This document shows positions 32,428 through 41,721 of a stretch of 64,000 bases of DNA, piece after piece. The stretch is from an uncultured Oscillospiraceae bacterium. Its GTDB lineage: Bacteria > Bacillota > Clostridia > Oscillospirales > Oscillospiraceae. The stretch is taken from assembly GCA_934597585.1 (NCBI GenBank), contig CAKTSA010000006.1, positions 6,637 to 70,636 of the forward strand, written 5' to 3'. The translations under genes and the position numbers were made by a program. Below the pieces are notes generated by a model. That model was not told the DNA's origin. It did no database searches and worked only from the letters and a program-made list of their open reading frames with translations. Positions within the stretch are counted from its first letter, which is position 1; the number at the start of each line of letters is the position of its first letter.

Positions 32428-33933
32428 TCATTCGCCGGCGTGGGCGATGCCCAGGATCGCCAGCTCCTTTTCCGTCAGGTGCACGCCCCGGAGCATGACC
32501 CGGTTGCCCCGCAGGGCCTCGATGGAGTTGATGCCCATGCCGCCCATCATCTCCTTGATCTCGTGCTTCCAGGCGGTGACCAGGTTTACCAGGCGGGCGG
32601 TGGCAGTGTCGGGGTCCAGGCGCTGCACCAGATCGGGGCACTGGGTGGCGATGCCCCAGCTGCAGCGGCCTGTCTGGCAGGAGCGGCACAGGTGGCAGCC
32701 CATGGCCAGCAGGGCTGCTGTGGCGATGTAGCAGGCGTCGGCGCCCAGGGCGATGGCCTTGACCACGTCCGCCGCCGAGCGGATGCTGCCGCCCACGATG
32801 AGGGAGACGCTGCTGCGGATGCCCTCATCCCGGAGGCGCTGGTCCACCGCCGCCAGGGCCAGCTCGATGGGGATGCCCACGTTGTCCCGGATGCGGGTGG
32901 GGGCGGCGCCGGTGCCGCCACGGAAGCCGTCAATGGCGATGATGTCTGCGCCGCTGCGGGCGATGCCGCTGGCGATGGCGGCGATGTTGTGGACCGCTGC
33001 CACCTTGACGATGACGGGCTTTTTGTACTGGGTGGCCTCCTTCAGGGAGTAGACCAGCTGGCGCAGGTCCTCGATGGAGTAGATGTCGTGATGGGGGGCG
33101 GGGGAGATGGCGTCGGCGCCCTGGGGGATCATGCGGGTGCGGGACACGTCGGGTGTGATCTTGGCGCCGGGCAGGTGGCCGCCGATGCCGGGCTTGGCCC
33201 CCTGGCCCATCTTGATTTCGATGGCGGCGCCGGTGTTCAGGTATTTCTCCTGGACGCCGAAGCGGCCGGAGGCCACCTGGACGATGGTGTTGTCGCCGTA
33301 GCAGTAGAAATCCTCGTGGAGGCCGCCCTCGCCGGTGTTGTAATAGATGCCCAGCTGCTGTGCCGCCTGCGCCAGACTTTTATGGGCGTTGTAGCTGATG
33401 GAGCCGTAGCTCATGGCGGAGAACAGGATGGGCACCGACAGCTCCAGCTGGGGCGGCAGGTCGGTGCACAGGGTGCCGTCGGCATTCCGGCGGATGGTAT
33501 CGGGCTTTTTGCCCAGGAACACCCGGGTCTCCATGGGCTCCCGCAGGGGGTCGATGGGGGGATTGGTCACCTGGGAGGCGTTGATGAGGATGTTGTCCCA
33601 GTACACCGGCAGGGACTTAGGGCTGCCCATGGAGCTGAGGAGCACGCCGCCGGTGGCGGCCTGCTTGTAGACCTCCTGGATGGCGGCGCTGGGCCAGTTG
33701 GCATTCTGCCGCAGCTGGTTGGCGTTTTTCACGATCTTCAGGGCGTGGGTGGGACAGAGGGAGACGCAGCGCTGACAGTTGACGCACTGGCTCTCGTCGC
33801 TGCGCATGAGACCGTGCTCCGGGTCATAGGTGTGGACGCCGTTGGGGCATTGCTTTTCGCAGACGCGGCAGCGGGTGCAGCGGGTGTCGCTGCGGATCAC
33901 GTCAAATTCCGGGATGATGTAGTCGATGGACAT
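32428..33933 (-). CDS. Glutamate synthase FMN/Fe-S subunit (GltB central domain with ferredoxin module)
   Basis: This 501-residue protein has an N-terminal two-[4Fe-4S] ferredoxin module (C19-x2-C22-x2-C25-x3-C29 and C50-x2-C53-x2-C56-x3-C60), then the FMN-binding barrel of GltB (ILFSAMSYGSIS, GEGGLHED, KMGQGAKPGIGGHLPG, IIAIDGFRGGTGAAP) and a C-terminal Cys cluster (CHLCRSCQTGRC). The ferredoxin module suggests that electrons come from ferredoxin rather than a GltD subunit, an inference. It shares one base with the preceding stop (TGATG). Confidence 0.93.
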   Translation of the reverse strand: MSIDYIIPEFDVIRSDTRCTRCRVCEKQCPNGVHTYDPEHGLMRSDESQCVNCQRCVSLCPTHALKIVKNANQLRQNANWPSAAIQEVYKQAATGGVLLSSMGSPKSLPVYWDNILINASQVTNPPIDPLREPMETRVFLGKKPDTIRRNADGTLCTDLPPQLELSVPILFSAMSYGSISYNAHKSLAQAAQQLGIYYNTGEGGLHEDFYCYGDNTIVQVASGRFGVQEKYLNTGAAIEIKMGQGAKPGIGGHLPGAKITPDVSRTRMIPQGADAISPAPHHDIYSIEDLRQLVYSLKEATQYKKPVIVKVAAVHNIAAIASGIARSGADIIAIDGFRGGTGAAPTRIRDNVGIPIELALAAVDQRLRDEGIRSSVSLIVGGSIRSAADVVKAIALGADACYIATAALLAMGCHLCRSCQTGRCSWGIATQCPDLVQRLDPDTATARLVNLVTAWKHEIKEMMGGMGINSIEALRGNRVMLRGVHLTEKELAILGIAHAGE

Positions 33934-35024
33934 CAGAAGGCACCTTCTTTCACTTTCACAATGAACGGCTCGCCGCCCATGGGGGCGTAGAGCTGCTCCG
34001 CGGCGGGCTCCATGGTGCGGATGGCGGCCTCCTCGCTGGCGATGAATACCTTGTCGTCCTTCTCCGCCGTCACCATGGAGCGGAGTTTCAGCCGGTCGTT
34101 GAGGGCCATGAGGCCGCCGGTGAAGCCCAGAATGATGGAGAAGGGGCCGGTGATCAGCAGACTGGGGAACATGGTGCGCAGATACGTCAGCTGCCGGGCT
34201 GTGGCGGCGGCCTTGCCCCGGATGGTGGACCAGAAGGGGGCGGCGATGACCGAGGCGGTCTCCTCCAGCGTCAGGCCCTGGCGGCGCAGAAGGTAGTCGG
34301 CGATGTAGGTGATGACCTCAGTATCGGTCTGGAGGGTGCACTTATAGCCGAACATCTCGATGTAGCGGCGGTTGGCGTCGTAGGAGGAGATCTCGCCGTT
34401 GTGGACGATGGACCAGTCCAGCAGGGAGAAGGGGTGGGCGCCGCCCCACCAGCCGGGGGTATTGGTGGGGTAGCGGCCGTGGGCTGTCCAGCTGTAGGCC
34501 TCATACTCCTCCAGGCGGTAGAAGCGGCCCACGTCCTCGGGGTAGCCCACGGCCTTGAAGGTGCCCATGTTCTTGCCGCTGGAGAAGACGTAGGCCCCCT
34601 TCAGGCGGGTGTTGATGTCCATGACGGTGCGGGCCACGAACTCCTTTTCATCCAGCTGCAGCCGGGACAGGACGGAGGGCAGGGGGGAGACGAAGTACCG
34701 CCAGATCAGGGGCACGTCGGTGATCTCCGGAATGATGCGGATGGGGATGGTCTCGGCCTGGACGATCTCGAAGCCCTCCTTCAGGCGGGCCTCGCAGGCG
34801 CGGCGGGTGGTGTTGTCGTCAAAAAAGATATGGAATGCGTAGAGGTCACGGTACTCCGGATAGATGCCGTAGGCGGCGAAGCCACCGCCCAGGCCGTTGG
34901 AGCGGTCGTGCATGGGGACCATGCTGCGCATCACCGCCTCGCCGGTCATGCGCTTTCCCTCGCGGGAGATAACGGCCGAGATGGCGCACCCGGAGGGGAT
35001 ACGCACTTCACCTTCACGCTTCAT
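33933..35024 (-). CDS. Glutamate synthase glutaminase subunit (class II amidotransferase)
   Basis: This 363-residue protein is the glutamine amidotransferase domain of a split glutamate synthase. The likely catalytic nucleophile is C13 in IPSGCAISAVIS, which would become N-terminal after removal of a 12-residue propeptide. HGRYPTNTPGWWGGAHPF and VHNGEISSYDANRRYIE are the glutamine-binding motifs. The start at 35024 has AAAGGA upstream. It is first in the operon, behind a leader terminator. Confidence 0.92.
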   Translation of the reverse strand: MKREGEVRIPSGCAISAVISREGKRMTGEAVMRSMVPMHDRSNGLGGGFAAYGIYPEYRDLYAFHIFFDDNTTRRACEARLKEGFEIVQAETIPIRIIPEITDVPLIWRYFVSPLPSVLSRLQLDEKEFVARTVMDINTRLKGAYVFSSGKNMGTFKAVGYPEDVGRFYRLEEYEAYSWTAHGRYPTNTPGWWGGAHPFSLLDWSIVHNGEISSYDANRRYIEMFGYKCTLQTDTEVITYIADYLLRRQGLTLEETASVIAAPFWSTIRGKAAATARQLTYLRTMFPSLLITGPFSIILGFTGGLMALNDRLKLRSMVTAEKDDKVFIASEEAAIRTMEPAAEQLYAPMGGEPFIVKVKEGAF

Positions 35025-35045
35025 AGCGGTCATCCTTTCTCTGGT

Positions 35046-35107
35046 AAAAAAATGCAAAGACGTTCATTCACACAGGACAGTTGTCCGGCGTGTATGAACG
35101 TCTTTGC
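35046..35107 (-). terminator. Leader terminator (attenuator) of the split glutamate synthase operon
   Basis: On the minus strand GCAAAGACGTTCAT pairs perfectly with ATGAACGTCTTTGC (14 bp) around an inner GGAC/GTCC hairpin, followed by ATTTTTTTACC. It lies between the promoter and the first gene, so it must be overcome for expression. Confidence 0.88.
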
Positions 35108-35122
35108 TCATCTTGAGGGAGG

Positions 35123-35151
35123 ATTATAGCACGGCGGCATCATAAAGTCAA
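35123..35151 (-). promoter_or_regulatory. Promoter of the split glutamate synthase-glnA operon
   Basis: Minus-strand TTGACT (35146-35151) and TATAAT (35123-35128) are spaced by 17 bp. Confidence 0.85.
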
Positions 35152-35185
35152 CCGACGAAACGGCAAAAGTTGTGGAAATCCACCA

Positions 35186-35214
35186 TTGACAAATCTGTGC
35201 AGAGCGCATATAAT
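35186..35214 (+). promoter_or_regulatory. Consensus promoter of glnN
   Basis: TTGACA (35186-35191), 17 bp, TATAAT (35209-35214): both boxes match consensus exactly. Confidence 0.9.
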
Positions 35215-35230
35215 GGCGCCCATCGAAGGC

Positions 35231-35277
35231 AAAGGCGTCTTGGAGAGTGTTCTCCGTGACGCCTTTTTCATTTTTTT
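35231..35277 (+). terminator. Leader terminator (attenuator) of glnN with a hexaloop hairpin
   Basis: AAAGGCGTC pairs with GACGCCTTT and is followed by TTCATTTTTTT. Inside is GGAG-AGTGTT-CTCC, a six-nucleotide loop with A at position 1 and G at position 4, the bases conserved in known ANTAR-target loops. It lies between promoter and start codon. Confidence 0.85.
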
Positions 35278-35297
35278 AGCGTAAGGAGTGGATCGTA

Positions 35298-37394
35298 ATG
35301 CGTACAGTTCCGGAGTATTTCGGCAGCCTGGTGTTTGATGACCGCGTGATGAAGGCGCGGCTGCCCTACGAGGTGTACACCTCGCTGAAGAAGACCATTG
35401 ATGAGGGCGGAAGCCTGAACAACGAGGTGGCAAACGCCGTGGCGGACGCCATGAAGGATTGGGCCGTGGAGCACGGCGCCACCCACTTTACCCATTGGTT
35501 CCAGCCCCTGACCGGCATCACCGCCGAGAAGCATGACAGCTTTATCGCCCCGTCTCCCGACGGCGGCGTGATCATGGAGTTCTCCGGCAAGGAGCTGATC
35601 CAGGGCGAGCCGGACGCCTCCAGCTTCCCCACCGGCGGGCTGCGGGCCACGTTCGAGGCCCGGGGCTACACCGCGTGGGACCCCACGTCCTATGCCTTTA
35701 TCAAGGACAAGGCACTGTGCATCCCCACGGCGTTCTGCTCCTACGGCGGCGAGGCGCTGGACAAGAAGACGCCGCTGCTGCGGTCCATGCAGGCGCTGAA
35801 CAAGCAGGCGCTGCGGGTGCTGCACCTGTTCGGCAACGAGGACGTGAAGTGCGTGCGCACCTCCGTGGGCCCGGAGCAGGAGTACTTCCTGGTGGACCGG
35901 GAGATGTTTGACCAGCGGAAGGATCTGATTTTCTGCGGCAGGACGCTGTTCGGCGCAAAGCCCCCCAAGGGGCAGGAGATGGACGACCACTATTTCGGCG
36001 CCATCAAGCCCCGTGTGGCGGAATACATGGCCGATCTGAACGAGGAGCTGTGGAAGCTGGGGATCCTGGCCAAGACGGAGCACAACGAGGTGGCACCGGC
36101 CCAGCATGAGCTGGCTCCTATTTATACCACCACCAACGTGGCCACCGACCACAACCAGCTGACCATGGAGATCATGCAGAAGGTGGCGGCACGGCACGGG
36201 CTGGTGTGTCTGCTGCACGAGAAGCCCTTCGACGGCGTCAACGGCTCCGGCAAGCACAACAACTGGTCCATGGCCACCGATACCGGCGTGAATCTGCTGA
36301 CCCCCGGCGAGACGCCCTATCAGAACGCCCAGTTCCTGCTGTTCCTGTGCGCCGTCATTCAGGCAGTGGACGACTATCAGGATCTGCTGCGGCTGTCGGT
36401 GGCTACGGCGGGCAACGACCACCGTCTGGGGGCCAACGAGGCGCCTCCCGCCGTGGTGTCCATTTTCCTGGGCGAGGAGCTGACGGCCATTCTGGACGCC
36501 ATCGAGAAGGACGAGCCCTACAGCGGCACGGAGAAGCGTGTCATGAAGCTGGGTGTCCACGTGCTGCCCAAGTTCATCCGGGACACCACCGACCGGAACC
36601 GTACTTCTCCCTTTGCCTTTACCGGCAACAAGTTCGAGTTCCGGATGCTGGGCTCGGCCAACTCCATCGCCTGCACCAACATTATGCTGAACGCCGCTGT
36701 GGCGGAGTCTCTGAAGCAGTATGCCGACGTGCTGGAGAAGGCGGAGGACTTTGAATCCGCCCTCCACGACCTGATCCAGAAGACCATCAAGGCCCACAAG
36801 CGGATCATCTTCAACGGCAACGGCTATGACGATGCCTGGATCAAGGAGGCCACCGAGGAGCGGGGGCTGCTGAACCTGAAGACCACCCCCGATGCCCTGC
36901 CCCGCATTCTGGAGCAGAAGAACATCGACATGCTGACTTCGCTGAAGGTTATGTCTGAGGCGGAGATCCGTTCCCGCTGCGAGATCATGCTGGACAACTA
37001 CCGCAAGACCGTCAACATCGAGGCCCAGACCATGGTGGACATGGCCCGCAAGGAGATCCTGCCTGCTGTGGAGGGCTACACTGCCGCGCTGGCGGAGAGC
37101 CTGGCGGCCAAGAAGGCGGCTGTGCCCACTCTCAGCGGAAAGTACGAGACGGGGCTGATCGAGAAGCTGTCGGGTCTGACCGACCAGATCGACGCCGCAG
37201 CGGCGGAGCTGGAGACGGCGCTGGAGAAGTACCACGCCATCGAGGATGTGACGGAGGCGGCCTGCGCCATCCGGGATACGGTCATCCCCAGGATGGACGC
37301 GCTGCGCGGGCCCTGCGATGCCGCGGAGGAGTGCACCGCTGCGGACTACTGGCCCTTCCCCACCTACGGCGAGCTGCTGTTCGGCGTGAAGTAA
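35298..37394 (+). CDS. glnN: Glutamine synthetase, type III
   Basis: This 698-residue enzyme is the large GSIII form found in many anaerobes. Diagnostic stretches include FGSLVFDD near the N-terminus, [60 protein letters not shown] and [19 protein letters not shown] helical C-terminal region (about 560-690) completes it. TAAGGAG precedes the ATG. It diverges from the glutamate synthase-glnA operon, so the cell has two unrelated glutamine synthetases at one locus. Confidence 0.96.
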   Translation: MRTVPEYFGSLVFDDRVMKARLPYEVYTSLKKTIDEGGSLNNEVANAVADAMKDWAVEHGATHFTHWFQPLTGITAEKHDSFIAPSPDGGVIMEFSGKELIQGEPDASSFPTGGLRATFEARGYTAWDPTSYAFIKDKALCIPTAFCSYGGEALDKKTPLLRSMQALNKQALRVLHLFGNEDVKCVRTSVGPEQEYFLVDREMFDQRKDLIFCGRTLFGAKPPKGQEMDDHYFGAIKPRVAEYMADLNEELWKLGILAKTEHNEVAPAQHELAPIYTTTNVATDHNQLTMEIMQKVAARHGLVCLLHEKPFDGVNGSGKHNNWSMATDTGVNLLTPGETPYQNAQFLLFLCAVIQAVDDYQDLLRLSVATAGNDHRLGANEAPPAVVSIFLGEELTAILDAIEKDEPYSGTEKRVMKLGVHVLPKFIRDTTDRNRTSPFAFTGNKFEFRMLGSANSIACTNIMLNAAVAESLKQYADVLEKAEDFESALHDLIQKTIKAHKRIIFNGNGYDDAWIKEATEERGLLNLKTTPDALPRILEQKNIDMLTSLKVMSEAEIRSRCEIMLDNYRKTVNIEAQTMVDMARKEILPAVEGYTAALAESLAAKKAAVPTLSGKYETGLIEKLSGLTDQIDAAAAELETALEKYHAIEDVTEAACAIRDTVIPRMDALRGPCDAAEECTAADYWPFPTYGELLFGVK

Positions 37395-37439
37395 GCGCCA
37401 GCTATTTCTTACCCATACCTACCTTCCTATATGTGGCGG

Positions 37440-37470
37440 ACGCCCCTGGGGACTTGTGTCCCGGGGGCGT
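37440..37470 (+). terminator. Intrinsic terminator of glnN
   Basis: ACGCCCCTGGGGAC pairs with GTCCCGGGGGCGT over a TTGT loop, followed by TTG; the T-run is weak. Confidence 0.65.
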
Positions 37471-37503
37471 TTGCCGCAATGGTGTGATTTTTCCTTATTT
37501 TGA

Positions 37504-37532
37504 TTGAATCCGGGCGTGGGGTGCGGTATAAT
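37504..37532 (+). promoter_or_regulatory. Promoter of the murD operon
   Basis: TTGAAT (37504-37509), 17 bp, TATAAT (37527-37532). Confidence 0.75.
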
Positions 37533-37568
37533 AAAGTGATTTCATATGGAGTATAGGGAGGTCATCCC

Positions 37569-38954
37569 ATGGTATTACGAGAGTATCTGAATTCTATCCG
37601 CGGCAAGACCGTGGCGGTGGTGGGCATCGGCGTCAGCAATACGCCGCTGATCCGGCTGCTGCTGGGGGAGGGCATCGCCGTTACCGCCTGCGACAAGCGG
37701 ACCCGGGAGCAGCTGGGCGAGCTGGCCGATGAGCTGGAGCAGGGCGGTGCACATTTGCAGCTTGGCCCGGACTATCTGGAGGGCTTAAATCAGGACATCA
37801 TTTTCCGCACGCCGGGTCTGCGGCCGGATGTGCCCCAGCTGGCAAAGGTGGTGGCTGGCGGCAGCGTGCTGACCTCGGAGATGGAGGTGTTCTTTCAGGT
37901 GTGTCCCTGCCCCATCATCGCCGTGACCGGCAGCGACGGAAAGACCACGACGACTACCATCATCGCGGAGCTTCTGAAGAAGGCGGGCAACACCGTCCAT
38001 GTGGGCGGCAACATCGGGCATCCGCTGCTGTGTGAGGCGGGGGAGATGCGGCCCGGCGACTACGCGGTGCTGGAGCTGTCCAGCTTCCAGCTGATGACCA
38101 TGCAGAGCAGCCCCCACATTGCCGTGGTGACCAATCTGGCGCCCAACCATCTGGACGTTCACAAGGACATGGCGGAATACGTGGCCGCCAAGGAGAATAT
38201 CTTCCGCCACCAGAGGGCGGGGGACAAGGCCATCTTCAATTTTGACAACGACATCACCCGGAGGCAGGGGGAGAGCGTCCCCGACCGGGCGGTGTATTTC
38301 AGCCGCCAGGGCGAACCGGAGAGAGGTGTGTTCCTGCGGGGCGAGGACATCGTCTGCCGCACCGACGATCTGGGCCGCGTTGTGATGACCACAAAAGACA
38401 TCAAGCTGCCGGGTGTACACAATGTGGAGAACTACATGGCGGCCATTGCCGCTGTGGACGGTCTGGTCAGCGACGAGATCATCCGGGACTTTGCCCGGGA
38501 GTTCGGCGGCGTGGAGCACCGGATCGAGCTGGTGCGGACCTACAGGGGTGTGCGGTACTATAACGACTCCATTGCGTCCAGCCCCAGCCGCACCACGGCG
38601 GGACTGCGCTCCTTCCCGGAGAAGGTGATCCTCATCGCCGGCGGCTACGATAAGCACATCCCCTTTGACGCGTTGGGCGGCGAGATCGTGGAGCATGTGA
38701 AGCTGCTGGTGCTGTGCGGCGCTACAGCGGATAAGATCCGTGCCGCCGTGGAGAACGCCGAGGGCTATCAGCCCGGCTGCCCCGAGATCGTGGAGGTCAC
38801 CCCCTTCCAGAAAGCGGTGGAGACTGCACGGGACAGGGCCGTGCCCGGCGATGTGGTGACGCTGTCCCCCGCCTGTGCGGCCTTTGACCAGTTCAAGAAC
38901 TTTGCCGAGCGGGGCAAGACCTTCAAGGCCATCGTCAACGGCTGGGAGGAATAG
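37569..38954 (+). CDS. murD: UDP-N-acetylmuramoyl-L-alanine--D-glutamate ligase
   Basis: This 461-residue Mur ligase adds D-Glu to the peptidoglycan precursor. It has the N-terminal V-A-V-V-G-I-G-V-S-N UDP-binding motif, the P-loop G121-S-D-G-K125-T-T-T, LAPNHLDVH and the C-terminal YNDSIASSPSRT and LSPACAAFDQFKNFAERG stretches specific to MurD. GGGAGG precedes the ATG. It heads a co-oriented cluster with yunB, ligA and a GH13 gene. Confidence 0.96.
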   Translation: MVLREYLNSIRGKTVAVVGIGVSNTPLIRLLLGEGIAVTACDKRTREQLGELADELEQGGAHLQLGPDYLEGLNQDIIFRTPGLRPDVPQLAKVVAGGSVLTSEMEVFFQVCPCPIIAVTGSDGKTTTTTIIAELLKKAGNTVHVGGNIGHPLLCEAGEMRPGDYAVLELSSFQLMTMQSSPHIAVVTNLAPNHLDVHKDMAEYVAAKENIFRHQRAGDKAIFNFDNDITRRQGESVPDRAVYFSRQGEPERGVFLRGEDIVCRTDDLGRVVMTTKDIKLPGVHNVENYMAAIAAVDGLVSDEIIRDFAREFGGVEHRIELVRTYRGVRYYNDSIASSPSRTTAGLRSFPEKVILIAGGYDKHIPFDALGGEIVEHVKLLVLCGATADKIRAAVENAEGYQPGCPEIVEVTPFQKAVETARDRAVPGDVVTLSPACAAFDQFKNFAERGKTFKAIVNGWEE

Positions 38955-39001
38955 GGATAAGCCGCCGCGGCATACCCTTCCCGTGAGGGGAGGTGCGTGC
39001 C

Positions 39002-39697
39002 GTGGGACGCTTGGGCTATCTGCGCCTGACCACCCGGCAGCGGGTGGGGATATGGCTGACGCTGCTGGCGCTGGTGCTGCTGGCGGCGGCGGTGTCGCTG
39101 CTGTGGCATCTGAAGCCGGTGATGACCAGTATGGCCACCGCAAGGGTGTCCAACATGGTGAACCGCATCGTGTCCGCCGCCGTCAACGAGGCGGTGGAAA
39201 ACGGGCAGATCGACTACAACAACTTTGTCATCTTTGACAAGGATGAGACGGGGCACATCACCGCGCTGCGCAGCAATGTGGCGGAGGTGAACCGGATGCA
39301 GGGGCAGATCGCCGACGAGATACTGCAGCGGCTGTCAGAGCTGGCGGCCAGCGAGCTGGAGATCCCGCTGGGGACGCTGACAGGGTCGGCGCTGCTGGCG
39401 GGGCGTGGGCCCAGCCTCTTTGTACGGATGCAGGCGGTGGGCAGCGCCAGCGCCACGTTCCGGAACCAATTCACCTCCGCCGGCATCAACCAGACCCGGC
39501 ACCAGATCTTTCTGGATGTGAATGTGTATATGAGCATCCTGCTGCCGGGGATGAAGACCTCCACCAGGGTGTCCAACGAGATCGCCGTGGCGGAGACGGT
39601 GATCGTGGGCGGCGTACCGGATACCTATACCTATTTCAGCACCATGCCTGATGAGATCGGGCAGTATGCCGAGGACTATATCATGAACAACGGATAA
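39002..39697 (+). CDS. YunB-type sporulation protein
   Basis: This 231-residue protein has one N-terminal membrane helix (about residues 13-35) and an outer domain that matches YunB in ARVSNMVNRIVSAAVNEAV, IPLGTLTGSALLAGRGP and the V-x-x-E-I-A-V-A-E-T-V-I-V-G motif. YunB is needed for normal spore formation in Bacillus. The GTG at 39002 has GGGGAGG 9 bases upstream; an earlier GTG at 38993 overlaps that ribosome site and is rejected. Confidence 0.88.
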   Translation: MGRLGYLRLTTRQRVGIWLTLLALVLLAAAVSLLWHLKPVMTSMATARVSNMVNRIVSAAVNEAVENGQIDYNNFVIFDKDETGHITALRSNVAEVNRMQGQIADEILQRLSELAASELEIPLGTLTGSALLAGRGPSLFVRMQAVGSASATFRNQFTSAGINQTRHQIFLDVNVYMSILLPGMKTSTRVSNEIAVAETVIVGGVPDTYTYFSTMPDEIGQYAEDYIMNNG

Positions 39698-39710
39698 ATG
39701 AGGATGGAGT

Positions 39711-41684
39711 ATGGACTATCGTAAAGAAATGAAGCAGCTGCGGGAGACGCTGAACGCCAACGGGTATCTCTACTACGTGCTGGACGCGCCCACCATGTCG
39801 GACTATGAGTACGACCACCTGCTGCGGAGGCTGGAGGACCTGGAGAAGGAGCATCCCGAGGAGATCACCCCCGATTCCCCCACCCAGCGGGTGGGCGGCA
39901 AGCTGCTGAGCCAGTTTGAGGAGGTGCGGCATGAGGTGCCGCTGGAGAGCCTGCAGGATGTGTTCGACGGGGACGAGGTGCGGGAGTTTCTGGATAAGGT
40001 GGCCGACGAGCTGCCGGAGGCCGTGTACAGCGTGGAGCCCAAGGTGGACGGATTGTCTGTGGCGCTGGAGTACCGGGACGGCGTGTTCGTCCGGGGCGCC
40101 ACCCGGGGCGATGGCCGTGTGGGGGAGGACGTGACGGAGAACCTACGCACCATTCGCTCTATCCCCATGACGCTGCCGGAGAAGCTGCCCCATCTCATCG
40201 TCCGGGGCGAGGTGTATATGGCCCGGAGCGTGTTCGAGGAGATCAACGCCCGGCGGGAGATCGAGGGAAAGCCGCTGCTGGCCAATCCCCGCAACGCCGC
40301 TGCGGGCTCTCTGCGGCAGCTGGATTCCAGGATCGCCGCCCAGCGGCGGCTGGACATTGCCGTTTTCAATCTGCAGCTGGCCGAGGGGCGGGCGTTTACC
40401 AGCCACAGCGAGACGCTGGACTATCTGGCTGGGCAGCACTTCAAGGTGATCCCCCACAAGGCGCTGGGGAAGGCGGAGGACATTCTGAACGAGATCACTC
40501 GTCTGGGGGATGAGCGGATGGCCTTTCCCTTTGATATCGACGGCGCGGTGGTGAAGCTGGACAGCCTGCCGGAGCGGGAGGTGCTGGGCAGCACCGCCAA
40601 GTGTCCCCGCTGGGCGGTGGCCTATAAGTATCCGCCGGAGCAGAAGCCGTCGGTTTTGAAGGACATCGTGGTGCAGGTGGGGCGCACCGGTGTGCTGACC
40701 CCCAAGGCGGTGCTGGAGCCGGTGCGTCTGGCGGGCACCACGGTCACCTATGCCTCGCTGCACAATCAGGACCTGATCACCAGCAAGGATATCCGCATCG
40801 GGGATACGGTCATCGTCCAGAAGGCGGGCGAGATCATCCCGGAGATCGTGGAGGTGGTGAAGGACAAGCGTCCGGCGGGCGCGGTGCCCTACTACCTGCC
40901 GGAGGTGTGCCCGGTGTGCGGCGCACCGGTGAGCCGGGATGAGGACGGTGTGGCCATCCGCTGCACCGGCGCGGAGTGTCCCGCCCAGCTGCTGCGGAAC
41001 CTGACACATTTTGCCAGCCGCAACGCCATGGACATCGACGGCATGGGGCCGGCGGTGATCCAGCTGCTGGTGGACAGCGGCCTGGTGAAGACCGCCGCCG
41101 ACCTGTACGGCCTGCAGGCGAAGGACATCGCCAAGCTGGACCGCATGGGGACGAAATCCGCCGCCAATGTAGTGGCGGCCATCGAAAAGAGCAAGGAGAA
41201 CGACCTGTGGCGGCTCATCAGCGCGCTGGGCATCCGCCAGGTGGGGGACAAGGCCGCCAAGGTGCTGGCCGCCCGCTTCGGCAGCTTTGACGCGCTGGCG
41301 GCGGCCACGGAGGAGGAGCTGACCGCCATTGAGGATGTGGGGCCCGTCACGGCCCGGTATATCCGCCAGTGGCTGGAGAGCCCCCAGTCCCAGGATCTGC
41401 TGGAGCGGCTGCGTGAGGCGGGCGTCAACATGACCAGCCATCAGGAGAGGGTGGACGACCGGTTTGCCGGGCAGATCTTCGTGCTGACCGGCACGCTGGA
41501 GAAGTTCACCCGGGACGAGGCGGCGGCCATGATCGAGGAGCGGGGCGGAAAGGCCAGCAGCTCGGTATCCAAAAAGACCACCTATGTGGTGGCAGGGGAA
41601 AACGCCGGAAGCAAGCTGCGCAAGGCCCAGGAGCTGAACATCCCCGTGCTGACGGAGGACGAGTTCCTGGCGATGCTGCAGTGA
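39711..41684 (+). CDS. ligA: NAD-dependent DNA ligase
   Basis: This 657-residue enzyme seals nicks in DNA using NAD. The adenylated lysine is K111 in E-P-K-V-D-G-L-S. It also has the N-terminal Ia domain, the OB fold, a four-Cys zinc finger (CPVC and CTGAEC near residues 400-425), helix-hairpin-helix repeats (about 440-580) and a C-terminal BRCT domain (FAGQIFVLTGTLEKF). It starts 13 bp after yunB. Confidence 0.97.
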   Translation: MDYRKEMKQLRETLNANGYLYYVLDAPTMSDYEYDHLLRRLEDLEKEHPEEITPDSPTQRVGGKLLSQFEEVRHEVPLESLQDVFDGDEVREFLDKVADELPEAVYSVEPKVDGLSVALEYRDGVFVRGATRGDGRVGEDVTENLRTIRSIPMTLPEKLPHLIVRGEVYMARSVFEEINARREIEGKPLLANPRNAAAGSLRQLDSRIAAQRRLDIAVFNLQLAEGRAFTSHSETLDYLAGQHFKVIPHKALGKAEDILNEITRLGDERMAFPFDIDGAVVKLDSLPEREVLGSTAKCPRWAVAYKYPPEQKPSVLKDIVVQVGRTGVLTPKAVLEPVRLAGTTVTYASLHNQDLITSKDIRIGDTVIVQKAGEIIPEIVEVVKDKRPAGAVPYYLPEVCPVCGAPVSRDEDGVAIRCTGAECPAQLLRNLTHFASRNAMDIDGMGPAVIQLLVDSGLVKTAADLYGLQAKDIAKLDRMGTKSAANVVAAIEKSKENDLWRLISALGIRQVGDKAAKVLAARFGSFDALAAATEEELTAIEDVGPVTARYIRQWLESPQSQDLLERLREAGVNMTSHQERVDDRFAGQIFVLTGTLEKFTRDEAAAMIEERGGKASSSVSKKTTYVVAGENAGSKLRKAQELNIPVLTEDEFLAMLQ

Positions 41685-41721
41685 ATACAGATATCTGAAA
41701 TTTGTACAGGAGGGCTTTCTT

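Noticed and set aside
35046..35107. A classical two-hairpin ANTAR target in the glutamate synthase leader
   Set aside because: Only one nested terminator hairpin is visible; its apical loop does not have the A1/G4 six-base form.
35268..37235. 655-codon open frame on the minus strand opposite glnN
   Set aside because: GSIII on the plus strand is unambiguous; the frame has no domain of its own.
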